A stretch of 64,000 nucleotides of DNA from Euryodendron excelsum (lineage: Eukaryota; Streptophyta; Magnoliopsida; Ericales; Pentaphylacaceae), in contig CM065392.1 of NCBI GenBank assembly GCA_033060915.1, forward strand, positions 3,841,001 through 3,905,000. The letters run 5' to 3'. Position numbers and translations under genes: made by a program. A model generated the notes under the pieces. That model saw only the letters and a program-made list of their open reading frames with translations, was not told where the DNA came from and did no database searches. Position 1 is the stretch's first letter. The number at the start of each line of letters is the position of its first letter. Shown here one piece after another: positions 10,314 to 21,941 of this stretch.

Positions 10314-12398
10314 CTGGAACACTTCAGTCATGATCATCCATTGATCCTCAATGAACGGAACAAAGGTGATGGTGTGGAGGTTTCCTGCTATGGGTGTGTG
10401 CAACCAATCTCAGGCCCTTCCTATGGATGCACCCTATGCCAGTTTTTCTTGCACAAGTCATGTGCAGAACTACCCAGGGAAATCACACATCCGTCTCACC
10501 CTGAACACCCCCTTACTCTCCTTCCCAACCCACCAAGTTATTACGGGGGCTGCATATGTGATATATGCAGACAATCCTTCTACAGATTCATTTACCACTG
10601 TTCCCACTGCGAATTCGATGTCGATATAAATTGTGCTTCGATGGTGAACAATATCCACCACAGGGTTGAGAACACAAGTCACGGACACCAGTTGATCCCC
10701 CTGCAAAAGCCAGCCAAGTTCTTTTGTGATGCCTGTGGTACAAAACATAAAGGGTCCTCCTTCCTATGTACCACCTGCGGATTCTGGGCCAATCAGAAAT
10801 GTGCTTTATTACCTAAAACCATGCTTCTAAGGAAACACCGTCACCCTCTCACCCTCATCTATTCTATTCCCTATGAATATTACCGGTTCAGTCCCAAGTG
10901 CAAAATCTGTGTCGAGGAAGTGTACAGAAGGAGTTGGGTTTATTATTGCTCCGAATGCAGTTATTTTGTCCATGTAAATTGCGTGCCATCAGAGCCGAAG
11001 CATTCCAAGTTGATCCTAGCAACTCTTTATCTTTTATTTTCTACGTGAATTATTTTCTTTGGCATTTTGATTAATTTCCATCTTTAATTTTGTGGTTTCA
11101 GGGATAGCAAAATAGAGACTGAACTTCCAGATCTTGATCATAATCTGATGGAGCCTAATTCTTCTACTTCGGGCACGACAACACGAAATACGGCGCTATC
11201 CAAGTTAGACCTTCTGTTTTTTTTCCTGGGGAACTCTTCTTTTTATTTTGTGCAAGTGCTTTCCTTGTGATATGATTACATTCTATTCTTCAATTTTGTG
11301 CTTTTTATGGATCCCAGAGCAGAGATTAAAGCTGAAGATCTTAACCCTAATCCGATCACCTTGCCAGTGCCCAACGCATCCGTTGATCTGACAACCCAAT
11401 TTATCAGGGCATTCAGAGTAGAGGGGAAATATAAGGCAGCGACAGAAATCAGCCATGTTAGTCATGACCACCCGTTAATTTTTTCCGACAAGCAAATTGA
11501 TGATGAGTCGTGCTCTGGGAGCAAACTGCCCCTCTTGGATGAAATGGAGAATGATGATGAAAACTGCAATGGGTGCATACAAACCATCTCGGCTCCATTT
11601 TATCGTTGTGCTCAATGCAAGTTCACTCTCCATCAATGGTGTGCAGAGTTACCCAATGAACTGCGACATCCGTGTCATCCAGAGCATCCACTTCGCCTGA
11701 TCACACAGCAGTCCACAAATCTTCATTTGTACCAATGTCCATGCTGCAGTTTATTTAGCAATGCGTTCATTTTCGGCTGTCTTGACTGCAAATTCTACCC
11801 GGATATTAAGTGTGCTTCCCTGCCGCGCATTATCAGGCATGAAGCTCACAAGCACACTCTCACTCTAAGGCAAACAGAGAAGAACAAATGCATTGCATGT
11901 AATGATGTTGTTCCTCGTGTTGCGTTCGTCTGTGACCCTTGCCATCTCGATCTATGCATTAGGTGTGCTCTTTTGCCGCGTGTTGTAAGTCACAGATTCG
12001 ACGAACACCCCTTCACCCTAACCTATTCTCCTATCAAAGACCAGCCGGATGAGTATTACTGTGAAATTTGCGAGGAAGAGATTAGTTCCAAGTACTGGTT
12101 TTATCACTGTGTCAATTGCGATCAATCTCTTCATACCAAATGCATCCATCCTATTGATCAGGTATCAAACATCAAGTTTGGGGTCACTGTTGACATTGGC
12201 AATGGTCACCCGCACCTTCTCAAATTTGTCCGAAGTCCCAAGGGCGAGGACAACTCCTCATGTGGCAAATGTGGTCAACATTTCGTAGGTGGACTTTTCG
12301 CCCTTGAATGTGCGCCTTGTAATTTTTGGATCCACGGAGGCCGCTGTCCAGAACCGCCGCCCCGCTCCACTGATGATGATTCGTGCAGTATTTTGTAA
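10308..12398 (+). CDS. DC1-domain (cysteine/histidine-rich C1) protein, intact, three exons, 627 aa
   Basis: Plant DC1 proteins are chains of zinc-binding C1-like modules. Some are implicated in stress and defence signalling, but the ligand is generally unknown. Exons: 10308-11008, 11102-11203 and 11318-12398. The introns (93 and 114 bp) begin GT and end AG, and the phases match exactly (701+102+1081 nt = 628 codons). I chose ATG 10308 (MELEHFSHDHPL) because an upstream in-frame ATG would translate the GA repeat. Exon 1 encodes four modules of the pattern HPLxL...CxxC...CxxCxFxxHxxC, for example YGCTLCQFFLHKSCAELP. Exon 2 is an acidic linker (ELPDLDHNLMEP). Exon 3 encodes five more modules, including FYRCAQCKFTLHQWCAELP, and ends shortly after IHGGRCPEPPPR. 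There is no signal peptide or membrane segment. A decayed tandem copy follows at 13516. Confidence 0.88.
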
Positions 12399-12674
12399 AG
12401 GAAATTTTTTATTGGTCAATATCTCATTTTCTAAGTGTAGCATATTGTAGAGGAAAGTTGCCGTGTATTTTGATATATAAATAAAACCAATGTTATTACT
12501 GATTCTTAACACCAAATGCCATAAAAATCAAAAAAAAAAAAAAAGAGTAAACTACATTGACCACTCTTGAGATTTTGGTAGGGTATTACTTTGTATTTAG
12601 TGACAATTACGCTAAATATCTTTTTCAGATTTTGTTAAGAGACACCATTAATGAAATTTTTCACAAAACCTAGT
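12399..12674. other. 3' flank of the first DC1 gene
   Basis: Contains an AATAAA-type polyadenylation signal (about 12479) and a poly-A tract (12529-12544). No gene. Confidence 0.5.
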
Positions 12675-13360
12675 TAGCCATGTAAATTCGGCCTAAGGCT
12701 CATGGGCCGCTCATTTCACCCGGTCCAAGCCCGACTTTAGCCCAACTCTGTCCAAGCCCGAGCACCCTATGAGCAGGCCTAAGCCCCTCTTCTAGAAGTC
12801 TGAATCCTATCCAAAGCCCCTCTTCTAGAAGTCCGAATCCTATCCAAAGCCCAGTTCACGAGCCTGAGCCTAATCCCAAGCCCGACTATGAGCCAGTGAA
12901 CACCCCCCCAACGGCTCTTTCTTTTTCAAATTCAATTTGAATTATTTTTTAAACACCCTCTACTTATACCCATGATCTCTCCTTTTCAAATTTACTTTTC
13001 TTAAACACGTTCATTAATTTCATAAATATAATTATATAAATATTTTACCTTAGTAATTCTTATTAATTATATATAATAGTAAATGTAAGCTTACAAATAT
13101 ATATACGTTTACAAATAAATTTTTAATTCATAGAATCATAGTGTATAATTTATTATAACTAAATTTATTAGTTTTTAAACATAATGTTATAAAATAAGAA
13201 AAAAATTGGGCCAAAGTCCGAGACCTTAGGCTCAAGCCTGTGGTCCAACCCAACGCCTGAGCCCAAGCTTGTCCCTAAAGCTGTGGGATGAACTTAAACT
13301 TTCCCCTTCACATTTTGACCTGGCCCAAAAAATGATGAGCCGGCCCAATTAATATCCCTA
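12675..13360. mobile_element. hAT-type non-autonomous DNA transposon between the DC1 copies
   Basis: The left end reads TAGCCATGTAAATTCGGCC and the right end, reverse-complemented, TAGGGATATTAATTGGGCC. Both resemble the TAGGGATGTAAAT...GGGCC ends of a widespread plant hAT MITE group. The flanks are AACCTAGT (12667-12674) and AACTTAGT (13361-13368), an 8-bp duplication with one transition, as expected for hAT. The interior is rich in GGGCC/AAGCCC repeats at both ends and has no open frame. Confidence 0.72.
12782..12847. repeat. Two tandem copies of a 33-bp unit
   Basis: AGCCCCTCTTCTAGAAGTC followed by YGAATCCTATCCAA, repeated twice with one C/T difference, inside the hAT-type element. Confidence 0.9.
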
Positions 13361-13471
13361 AACTTAGTCCAAAAGAAAACGTACCTACCAAACTTTGCTT
13401 GTTTTAGACTTATCACTAAACTCTTTTCAAAACAAAATTTCAATAATTATATAAAATATACATATATATAC

Positions 13472-13515
<44 letters not shown>

Positions 13516-13521
<6 letters not shown>

Positions 13522-15636
13522 CTGGAACACTTCAGCCATGATAATCCATTGATCCTCAGGACCTTCCTATGGTAAAAGGGACAAAGGTGATGGTGTGGAA
13601 GTTTCACGCTATGGGTGAGTGGAACCAATCTCAGGACCTTCCTATGGCTGCACCCCATGCCAGTATTTCTTGCACAAATCATGTGGAGAACTACCCAAGG
13701 AAATGACACATCGTTCTCACCTTCAGCACCCCCTTACTTTGCTTCCAAACCCACCTGGTGGTTATGGCAATCACGAATGTGACGTCTGCGGAGAAATGTG
13801 CAGAAGATTTATTTACCGTTGTTCCCTCTGCGACTTCGATGCCGACATGAAGTGTGCGTCGATAGTGCACAGTATCAAACGAAGGATTCAGCACAGAAGT
13901 CACAGTCACCAGTTGATCCCCCTGCAAAAGCCAGCCAACTTCTTGTGTGATGTTTGCGGTAAAAAACATAAAGGCACCTCCAACCTATGTACCACCTGCG
14001 GATTCTGGGCCAACCAGAAATGTGCTTCATTACCTAGAACCATTGTAATTAGGCAACACCATCACTCTCTCACCCTCATTGATTGTATTCCGTATGAGTA
14101 TTACCGATTCAGGGCCACCTGCAAAATCTGTGACGATAAAGTGCACAGAAGGAGTTGGGTTTATTATTGTTCGAAATGCAAATATTTTGCTCTTGTAAAT
14201 TGCATGACACCAGTGCCACAGCATTCCAAGTTGATCCTTGCAACTCTTTTTCTTTTATTTTCTATGTTAATCATTTTCTGCTTTTTCATTAATTTCGGCC
14301 CTTAATTTTGTGGTTTCAGGGATAGTCAAATAGAGCCAGAACTTCCAGATCTTGACCATAATCAGATGGGGCTTAACTCTATTACTTCGGGGATGGCAAC
14401 ACTAGATACTGCGCTATCCAACTTGACCTTTTTTTTTCCTTGGGAACTCATCTTTTTTATTTTGTGTCAGTGCTTTCCTTGCGATTTGATTACATTCTAT
14501 TTTTCATTCATTTTTGTGTTTTTATGAATCTCAGAGCAGAGGTTAAAGCTGAAGATCTTAACCCTAATCCTATCATCTTGCCAATGCCCGATGAATCTAC
14601 TGATCTGATAACCCAATTTATTAGGGCCAAGAGAGTGGAGGGAGAATATAAGGAAGCGACAGAAAGAAGGCATGTTTGTCATGACCACCCATTAATTTTT
14701 TCGGACAAGCAAATGGACGATGGGTCGGGCTCCGGGAGCAAACTTCCCCGGTTGATCAATGAAGTGAAGAATGATGACGAGAACTGCAATGGGTGCGCAC
14801 AAACCATCTTGGCTGCTCCATTTTACCGTTGCACTGAATGCAAGTTCACTCTCCATCAGTGGTGTGCGGAGTTACCCAATGAACTGCGACGCCCATGTCA
14901 TCCAGAGCACCCACTTCGCTTGATCCCACAACAGTCCACAGAACTTCATCTATACGAATGTCCATGCTGCAGATTATTTAGCAATACATTTATTTTCGGC
15001 TGTCCTGACTGCCGATTCTACCTTGACAGTAAGTGTGCTTCCCTACCGCGGATTATAAGACATGAAACTCACAAACAGACTCTCAATCTAAGGCAAACGG
15101 GGTCGAACAGATGCATTGCATGTAATGATGTTGTTTATCGGGCTGCGTTTGTCTGTGACCCTTGCCATCTCAATCTCTGCATTAGGTGTGCTCTTTTGCC
15201 GCGTACTATTAAGCATAGATACGATGAACACCCTTTCACCCTAACTTATTCCCCTATCAAGGACCAGCCGGATGAGTATTACTGTGAAATTTGCGAGGAA
15301 GAGATTAACTCTAAGTGCTGGTTCTATCACTGTGTCAACTGCGATCAATCTCTTCATACCAAATGCATATGTCCTGTTGATCAGATATCAAATATCAAGC
15401 TTGGGGACACTATTAAAATTGAGAAATATCACCCGCACCTTCTCAATTTTGTCCGAAGCCCTAAGGACAAGGACAACTCCCCATGTGGCATATGTGCTCA
15501 ACATTTCGTGGGTGGACTTTTCGCCCTCGAATGTGTGCCTTGTAAATTTTGGATCCACGGCGGCCGCTGTCCAGAGCGCCCCAAACCCCACCCTGAGCCC
15601 AGCTCCCCTAACGATGAATCATGCAGTATTTTGTGA
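13516..15636 (+). pseudogene. Second DC1-domain gene copy, broken at its 5' end and at one splice donor
   Basis: Tandem duplicate of the gene at 10308, from the GA tract to the stop. ATG 13516 begins MELEHFSHDNPLIL. An insertion then carries a copy of GGACCTTCCTATGG, a string also present about 80 bp downstream, and runs into TAA near 13573. The rest of exon 1 is one base out of frame with that ATG, and the frame is preceded by TGA at 13616 where the intact copy has a zinc-ligand Cys codon. The remaining exon 1 body (13619-14229) is open and keeps modules 2-4. Exon 2 (14320-14421) is open but its donor reads CT instead of GT (14422-14423). Exon 3 (14535-15636) keeps five modules. A shorter protein from an internal ATG, such as 14524, cannot be excluded. 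Confidence 0.8.
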
Positions 15637-15903
15637 AGTGAAATTTTAACTGGTTACTATCTCATTTTCTAAGTGTAGTGTATTGTACAGAAATGTTACC
15701 TTGTATTTGATTTATATATCTAAAAACCAATGTTATTACTGTTTCTTAACACCGATTGCCATAAAAGAAATTGTGTTATTGCTTCACATTTTGTTAAGCT
15801 TTGAATAGTTTTAAATCGGTTTGATTTTCAATACAACATGATGTCTTTTGAGTATTTTTGAGTCAAGTATTCAAACGTGTATTTTGTCCTTAAGGTTTAA
15901 TCT
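15637..15903. other. 3' flank of the second DC1 copy
   Basis: Resembles the 3' flank of the first copy for about 130 bp (CTCATTTTCTAAGTGTAG, CCAATGTTATTACTG), so the duplication included 3' UTR sequence. Confidence 0.55.
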
Positions 15904-16887
15904 TGTTATTATTAATGAAACACACACTCACTTTGCCAGTTGGTTATGCAAGTCATCATCTTGTTGATCCATTGATATGATATTCAAGTTGGATATATAT
16001 TCATGACCTTTAATTCTTTTTATGTGTGTATTTGCATTCTTGACACATGAGCGTCCTTTGTAGGTCTATCAAGGTTATATGCATCAAGTTTGCTCTCTTT
16101 TGTGTCAGGTGATTCAAATGGTTCTTTCTATTTAAAATATTTTCTTTTAGTTTATTCCATTTCTCTCTTATTTAAAAAAAAAATAAACAATTGGGTAGCC
16201 ATAGCACGGTGCCAGTGGGCACCGGGGCGCTATCCACACTTGAAGCAACCTCTTGGCCTATACAAACAACCTCCAATCAATTGAAGGCCGTCATAGGACT
16301 TCATGAGTGTCTCCCTAACAGTTCTCTTACTATTGAAGGAAGGTTTTCTCTATATAATCAAACTCCAAACCAACTCACATGAATTAGGTGAATCAAAATA
16401 TATCTCTTATGAAGTGTATGTGAGTATTTGAGTATTCCTCCATCTGAAGTAGTGCTCCTAAAAGTTTGAGGGATTCTTCAACTTATTTTTATCAACCCTA
16501 TTGAAGATAAAAGAGTGGCTTGTAGTGATTCAAGTCACTAGAGCTTAGAGCTTCATTGTGCATTTGGTGGAGAACCAAGTGCTAGAACGAGTTTGTGAAT
16601 TCGAATGGTGTACAAGTCATAGGTTTCAATCCTAGTTGTGGATTCAACAGTGTGAAAGAGTTGTCAGGCACTCTTGTACTATGCTCTGCATATAGTATTT
16701 AGTTAGAGCTAAACTAGGTCCTGTGATTTTTTCCTGCAAGGGTTTCCACGATAAAAATTCTATGTGCCTCTTGTGTGATTGTTTATTCTTCATTCATAAC
16801 ATGTATGTGATTGTCCATCATTAACAAATGTTTTAAAAATTGGTTAAGAACCTATTCACCGCCTTCTAGATCCATTGCAAGACAACA
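15904..16887 (+). mobile_element. Probable solo LTR of a Ty1/copia element
   Basis: Begins TGTTATTATTAATG and ends ACAACA. The flanks AATCT (15899-15903) and AATCC (16888-16892) agree at four of five bases. The 3' part has the string typical of SIRE/Maximus-type LTRs: a TTTCCACGATAAAAATTC-like box, CTTGTGTGATTG, then CCTATTCACCGCCTTCT near the end. No internal coding region is present. The boundaries are less certain than for the other solo LTRs. Confidence 0.55.
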
Positions 16888-18734
16888 AATCCATATTACA
16901 AAGGTATAGTGTTTTGTCACGTTTCATTGCCCTAGCCGTGTTTTGAAATTGAACAAATTAATTTATTATTGTCCAAATTTTCTCTCAGAAATTTTAAATA
17001 GGTTTTATGAGATCATAATAGATTTGTTTAAAAAAAATTAAAAAAATGGATTTTATCCTTTAAGCTCCAAGCAAGAAATGATTTGATGAAATACAAGATT
17101 AGGATCTATCATTCATTCACACAATGGAACAGACATCTTTCTTCCTCCGTTCATAGTATTCTAAAGCAGAGGATGCTCCAAATTTCAAGAAAAAATTTCT
17201 ACAAGCATTAGGACGTAAAAAAACTCGCGCTTATGAAAAAAATTTGGTGTGCAATCATGCATTTGATAATACTCCATTCATTCTCACAACAAGACAGGCA
17301 CTTTTCTCCTCCATTCAAAGTATTCCAAAGAAAAGGATGCTCCAAATTTCATGAAAGTATTTCTACAAGCAATCGCGGGTGTAGCAAGCATTTGATAATT
17401 TGCCATTTATTTGCGCAATAAAACAGACATATCGTTCCCCTCCATTCACAGTATTCCAAAGCAAAGGATGCTCCAAATTTTAGGAAAGAATTTCTAGAAT
17501 CCACATACATCATTTACTATATATAACATTGCAATCTCACAAATTTGATGTGATGGTGTGTGTTAAGTTTAAAAGCAGTTAAAGACACTCCAATTCCACC
17601 AAACGAGTGATTTCTCTTAGTACAGTAAGTTGAGGTGGGGGTTTAAGATATTCTTATTCATATTAAATTGAATGTCTTATTATCTATGTTGTGAATGATG
17701 GTGATGTTGGATTATGAGATGTCATTGCATACAACATACATTGTGTGCATATCTTGTATTCCACAATGGAGGTTATGTTGATGTGAGACTAACCTAAAGG
17801 ATGTCGATTTGGGACATTCTTAGATAACTTACCTTTGACTTTCGGCATTGTTATCAAAGTGGCGCGCACATTTGTGATGAGATCAAACATTGCATCACAA
17901 GAGGCACTGCATTTCATAAGGCATTCCTCATTGATATTGGTGGCAAGTGTATGATTAATTATTATTGGAAGTTAGATTATCTACTAATGGTTGGTTTGGT
18001 GTTTATCTAACGTTCGTTCTTTATGAGTTTGATTATCTTAGTGAACACGTTGACAACAGCTCACACCCATACAAGTTGCTTTGCAAGAATATATGAGGAG
18101 GTTTCGTCTACTGCTAATGGTGTTGAGTTGATGAGCTACGGAGAGCTCTTCTAGTTTGAAAATCTTAAGTTTTGTATATGTGTATACTTGAGTGAGAGAT
18201 GTTTTGAAATTTGTTTATATTTTTGTTTTGTATAATTTGAGAGTTTATCCTAGTAGCTCTCTTATGTATGTGTGGTGATTATGAGATGATTTTAAACATA
18301 CTGATGTTATTTAATCCTTAATAAGTTTAGTATTTTGGGATTTGTTGTGAGATATCATTCGCAGGTTAGTAACTTGTGTAATCACACTCACCCTAAGACG
18401 ATGTTAATGACGCCTGATTAGAAACATAGGTAACAAAACTCAATCAATATTAACACTTATTCAAATCATAGTTATAATCTAAATGGCTGCACTACATTTG
18501 ATTTCTAAATATCATAACACAACTAGAAGTCAAACCACATTAGCTCCCATAAATTTTAGATGGATATGGCAATGGATAGCAATGAAACTCCCTCTCTAGA
18601 TCATATCATTTTTTTTCGGCCCTAAATCTCCAAAGTGCACTTTAAAATCTAACAGTTTTCACACAAATGAGTAGGCAGCCCTCTCTATTGATTCATAAAA
18701 ATATTGCTCTAATTACAGTCAATAGTAGCTTCAC
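16888..18734. other. Intergenic DNA with one degenerate repeat cluster
   Basis: No gene recognised. It holds the repeat at 17107-17495; the remainder, about 17500-18734, has no long open frame. It was the left flank before the large gypsy element inserted. Confidence 0.5.
17107..17495. repeat. Three degenerate direct repeats (about 100-bp cores)
   Basis: Each core has CATTC.TTC.CACAA, then CTCC.TTCA.AGTATTC, then GGATGCTCCAAATTT (at 17171, 17335 and 17466), then AATTTCTA. The spacing is unequal (164 and 131 bp), so these are old diverged copies. Confidence 0.75.
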
Positions 18735-18739
18735 ATAAA

Positions 18740-20024
18740 TGAATTGCTCCCAAAGATGATGAAATTGAGTCTCCTGCAAAAGCATGGGCGTGCGATTGAA
18801 GTATAAATCCGGCAAGTACTGGAGTCGATTTCCACGAAAATCAAGCCCAATATAGGTGTCACGTAGGGCAAAATAACTAACAAATTAAATTGAATTAGAA
18901 AGTCACTTAGAAAATTGAAACTATCTAAAAATGAAACCGAAAATATGTTTGTTGTGAATGTTTTGCTTGCAAATTGAATTAACTGAGCTATATACAGAAA
19001 ATAATACTATATAAATTTGAAATCGATTGTTAGAAGACTTAAATGCGATTAAAGTGACTTGAATGCAATTGATCTAATCTACCAATTCTCTACAAATGTC
19101 ACAATGGAAGATTTGATAACTCAAATCAAAGAATCACTCTGTGTATCCTTGATTCGAAAGATTTAGACCATAAGAATGAGAGTTCATACTCAATTGGATG
19201 TGAATTTGTGTTCAATATTAAGAATCATAGAAGCAAATCATCAATTGTGCAATATCTATACCAATTTAAGAGTTGTTCATAGAGATTACCAATAGTGATT
19301 ATGAATATAGGTTTTCTCTAGATTTACAACACAATTGAGATGAATATAAAGAAATCATAAGATAATTCATTGAAGTTTATATACCTCCATTGAAGACCTT
19401 AAAGATCCTTGGTAGATCTTAATAATTGCATCCAAAGATGAGTTTAGCTACTTGATTCCACGGTAGAAAGCATGAAGAAATAGAGATCTTCTATTAATTA
19501 GAGAAGAAATTGATGTTTGCTTACAAGGAAAATGAGAGAAAATGGAGAAAAATGCAAAAGAAACTAACTCTCTCTCTCTCTCTCTAGAATTCGTACTAAC
19601 TGCAAATCTAATGTAAAATGGTGATAGATACAAAAAATCATGTCATTTCCCGTAGATATAGCAGTGAAAATCACACAGGGAATGCCAGTATCGTACGTAC
19701 AATATTGTTCACCATACGTACAATGAATATACCGTATATACGGTTAGCCTTACGCTAATCCAGGCTCTCTGAAGTTGGGGAATCCGCTACAGGCGTTTGT
19801 ATAGTGGAACTTACCGTACGTACGGTGACTCCAACCGTATGTAAGGTCCAGGCATTTTTCAGCTCCTTTTGCTCTAAATCCACCCTTTCTTCACTCCAAA
19901 CCTGCAAAATACCCATAAACACTTATTAGAACAATCATTATACTAAAATGAGGCATATATACAACCTAGTTGGACTAACAATAGCTATTTAGGGACTTTA
20001 GATTACACTTTTAGAGTGTAATCA
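18740..20024 (-). repeat. 3' LTR of the full-length gypsy element
   Basis: 1285 bp, collinear with the LTR at 32714. In element orientation it starts with the fold-back GATTACAC...GTGTAATC, then has the CGTACG palindrome cluster at about 19690-19855. Confidence 0.93.
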
Positions 20025-20422
20025 CTACCCTTCACCTTGCTTTTGCTAGTCCCTAGCAAAATGCAAAAAATAAAACAAATATGTATAAAAAGATAATCTC
20101 CACTTTCGTGGGAGTCCCAGATGCATTTAGCGTATGTATCAAGCCTTTGAACCCCTAAGTTATCCCTAGTAAACGAGTGGTGTCTCGTGAGGGCTTGCAA
20201 TGATGACACCCACAAACATCGATCACCACCCTTCACCTTGCTTTTGCTAGTCCCTAGCAAAATGCAAAAAATAAAACAAATATGTACAAAAAGATAATCT
20301 CCACTTTCGTGGGAGTCCCAGATGCATTTAGCGTATGTATCAAGCCTTTGAACCCCTAAGTTATCCCTAGTAAACGAGTGGTGTCTCGTGAGGGCTTGCA
20401 ATGATGACACCCACAAACATCG
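20021..20422 (-). repeat. 201-bp tandem duplication covering the polypurine tract
   Basis: 20021-20221 and 20222-20422 are almost identical (single-base differences such as TATGTATAAA/TATGTACAAA). The unit begins at the last bases of the LTR and includes the polypurine tract (minus strand AAGGTGAAGGGTAG next to the LTR at 20025-20038; second copy AAGGTGAAGGGTGG). The 182-residue open frame here is only this repeat read twice. Confidence 0.92.
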
Positions 20423-20431
20423 CCTTATAAT

Positions 20432-21936
20432 TGATCGCTCCTGAATAGTGCAATTTATATCTGCCAGTGTATGGTTGCGATGCAGTAATAATATCTCGGT
20501 AAGTCCAAGGTCGAACCACAGGGAATATGAATGGAATATAGTAGAACTCACTTTAGGAAAGTAGAACTCTCAAGAAAAACAACTCTAGAATGTAAAGGAA
20601 AAATTTGATTTGAGATTTGGTTTGAGAAATTATTTTAGGCAATGAAAATAAATGTATACTAAGAAAACTTAATTAAATAACGATAAGCAAAAGGCCTTGG
20701 TAGGACTGATCCAGTTAATAGGCCTGCAAGTAGGTCCCCAAGATAGTCTTGATTAAAGAAACTCAAGATTCGATTACCCTTTGGAGTTAATATTCAGTTA
20801 TTTACTAGTGTTCATACTAGGGTCCCATTCATACTTGTCCCAGTTTATAAACCTGTCTACATAGTATGTTTAAAGCTTAATCAAGAAACAGTAGATTTCT
20901 AAAGTACTCCTAATAGGAATATGTAAATAATTATAATCAATACCCTTATCAGAAATTTTAGGTATATGTATCCCTGCTTACAAATCAGTCTATACATACT
21001 TGCTAGATATGATCAAGAATATTATTTTCAAAGATATTCATGGGCAAGAAAATGAATCTTAGTTCAAGATCTTGAAATCTTGAAAAATATATGACTATCT
21101 TGAATATCTACCCGTAACCTACTTACCTTTTCAATCCATGCCAAGGAAAAGATTTAGCAACCTAAAGCCATAAGAAAGTACAAGAAAATTATAATGAAAG
21201 CTTACATCAATTGGAAGAACATCAAATCTTGAATATAAAGAAAAATTGAATGAATACAAAAATTAGGGTGCTTGAGAGGTGAAAAGATTAATAAAACTAC
21301 TCCTACTCTTGAAAAAACTCTAACTCTAAAGTTTCCTAACTCTTTATAAAGTTTTCTAACTCTCCCCTCACTTAAAAGAACTCATCTGGGCTTAAAAAGA
21401 CCTTAATTCTAACCCTAACATGTTTCTGGCCCATGGTGGGGCATTTGGACGGCTCTGGAGGGTGTTCCGACAGGTCTGGTGATAGGGCATCTGGACGGGG
21501 TCTCAAGGGCGTCCGGACAAGTCTCAACACCTAGAAAATTTTTGACAGTTTCACCAACACGGCCACTGCCCGTCCAGACGCCCTAGATGGCCAGTGTGCC
21601 TTCACAAAAGTTGTAAATCTTGAAAATTTGTATGGAATCGACATATTACGGGCCCTGATAGCCTTCTTGGTTTGAGAAATATGACATTCCAAAGTTTTAG
21701 CTTTGTGTGTTTCAGCAGCTTGTACCACAGCTTCAGTAGCTTGTACTGTAACAGCATCCTCTTAAAACCTATGTCCAAAATGTATCCGAAATATTTTCAT
21801 TTATGCTCAAAATCTATAAAAAGCATAATAAACTTAATTAGTACTAAAACATAACTAAAAATACATATAAAATCATAAACTAACACTAGCAAAGCACTAG
21901 TTAAGGCCTTATAATCGCACTTTTGAAGCATAATCA
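20432..21936 (-). mobile_element. Solo LTR of a second gypsy family nested in the large element
   Basis: 1505 bp starting TGATCGCTCC and ending TAATCA, flanked on both sides by ATAAT (20427-20431 and 21937-21941). It has the family boxes (TCGAACCACAGGGAAT near 20512) and a GTCCGGAC/GTCCAGAC palindrome cluster at about 21440-21590. Internal sequence has been lost by LTR-LTR recombination. It inserted after the host element and just beyond the 201-bp duplication. Confidence 0.88.
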
Positions 21937-21941
21937 ATAAT

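Noticed and set aside
16600..16640. GGTTTCAATCC resembling a tRNA/SINE B box
   Set aside because: No matching A box at the right distance and no cloverleaf. It lies inside the probable copia LTR.
17233..17421. 62-residue frame over direct repeats
   Set aside because: Explained by the degenerate repeat array. The array is too irregular, and its spacers too similar to the repeats, to be a CRISPR, which is not expected in a plant anyway.
20003..20551. 182-residue minus-strand open frame with two identical halves
   Set aside because: It is only the 201-bp tandem duplication next to the LTR (201 is divisible by 3), not a gene.
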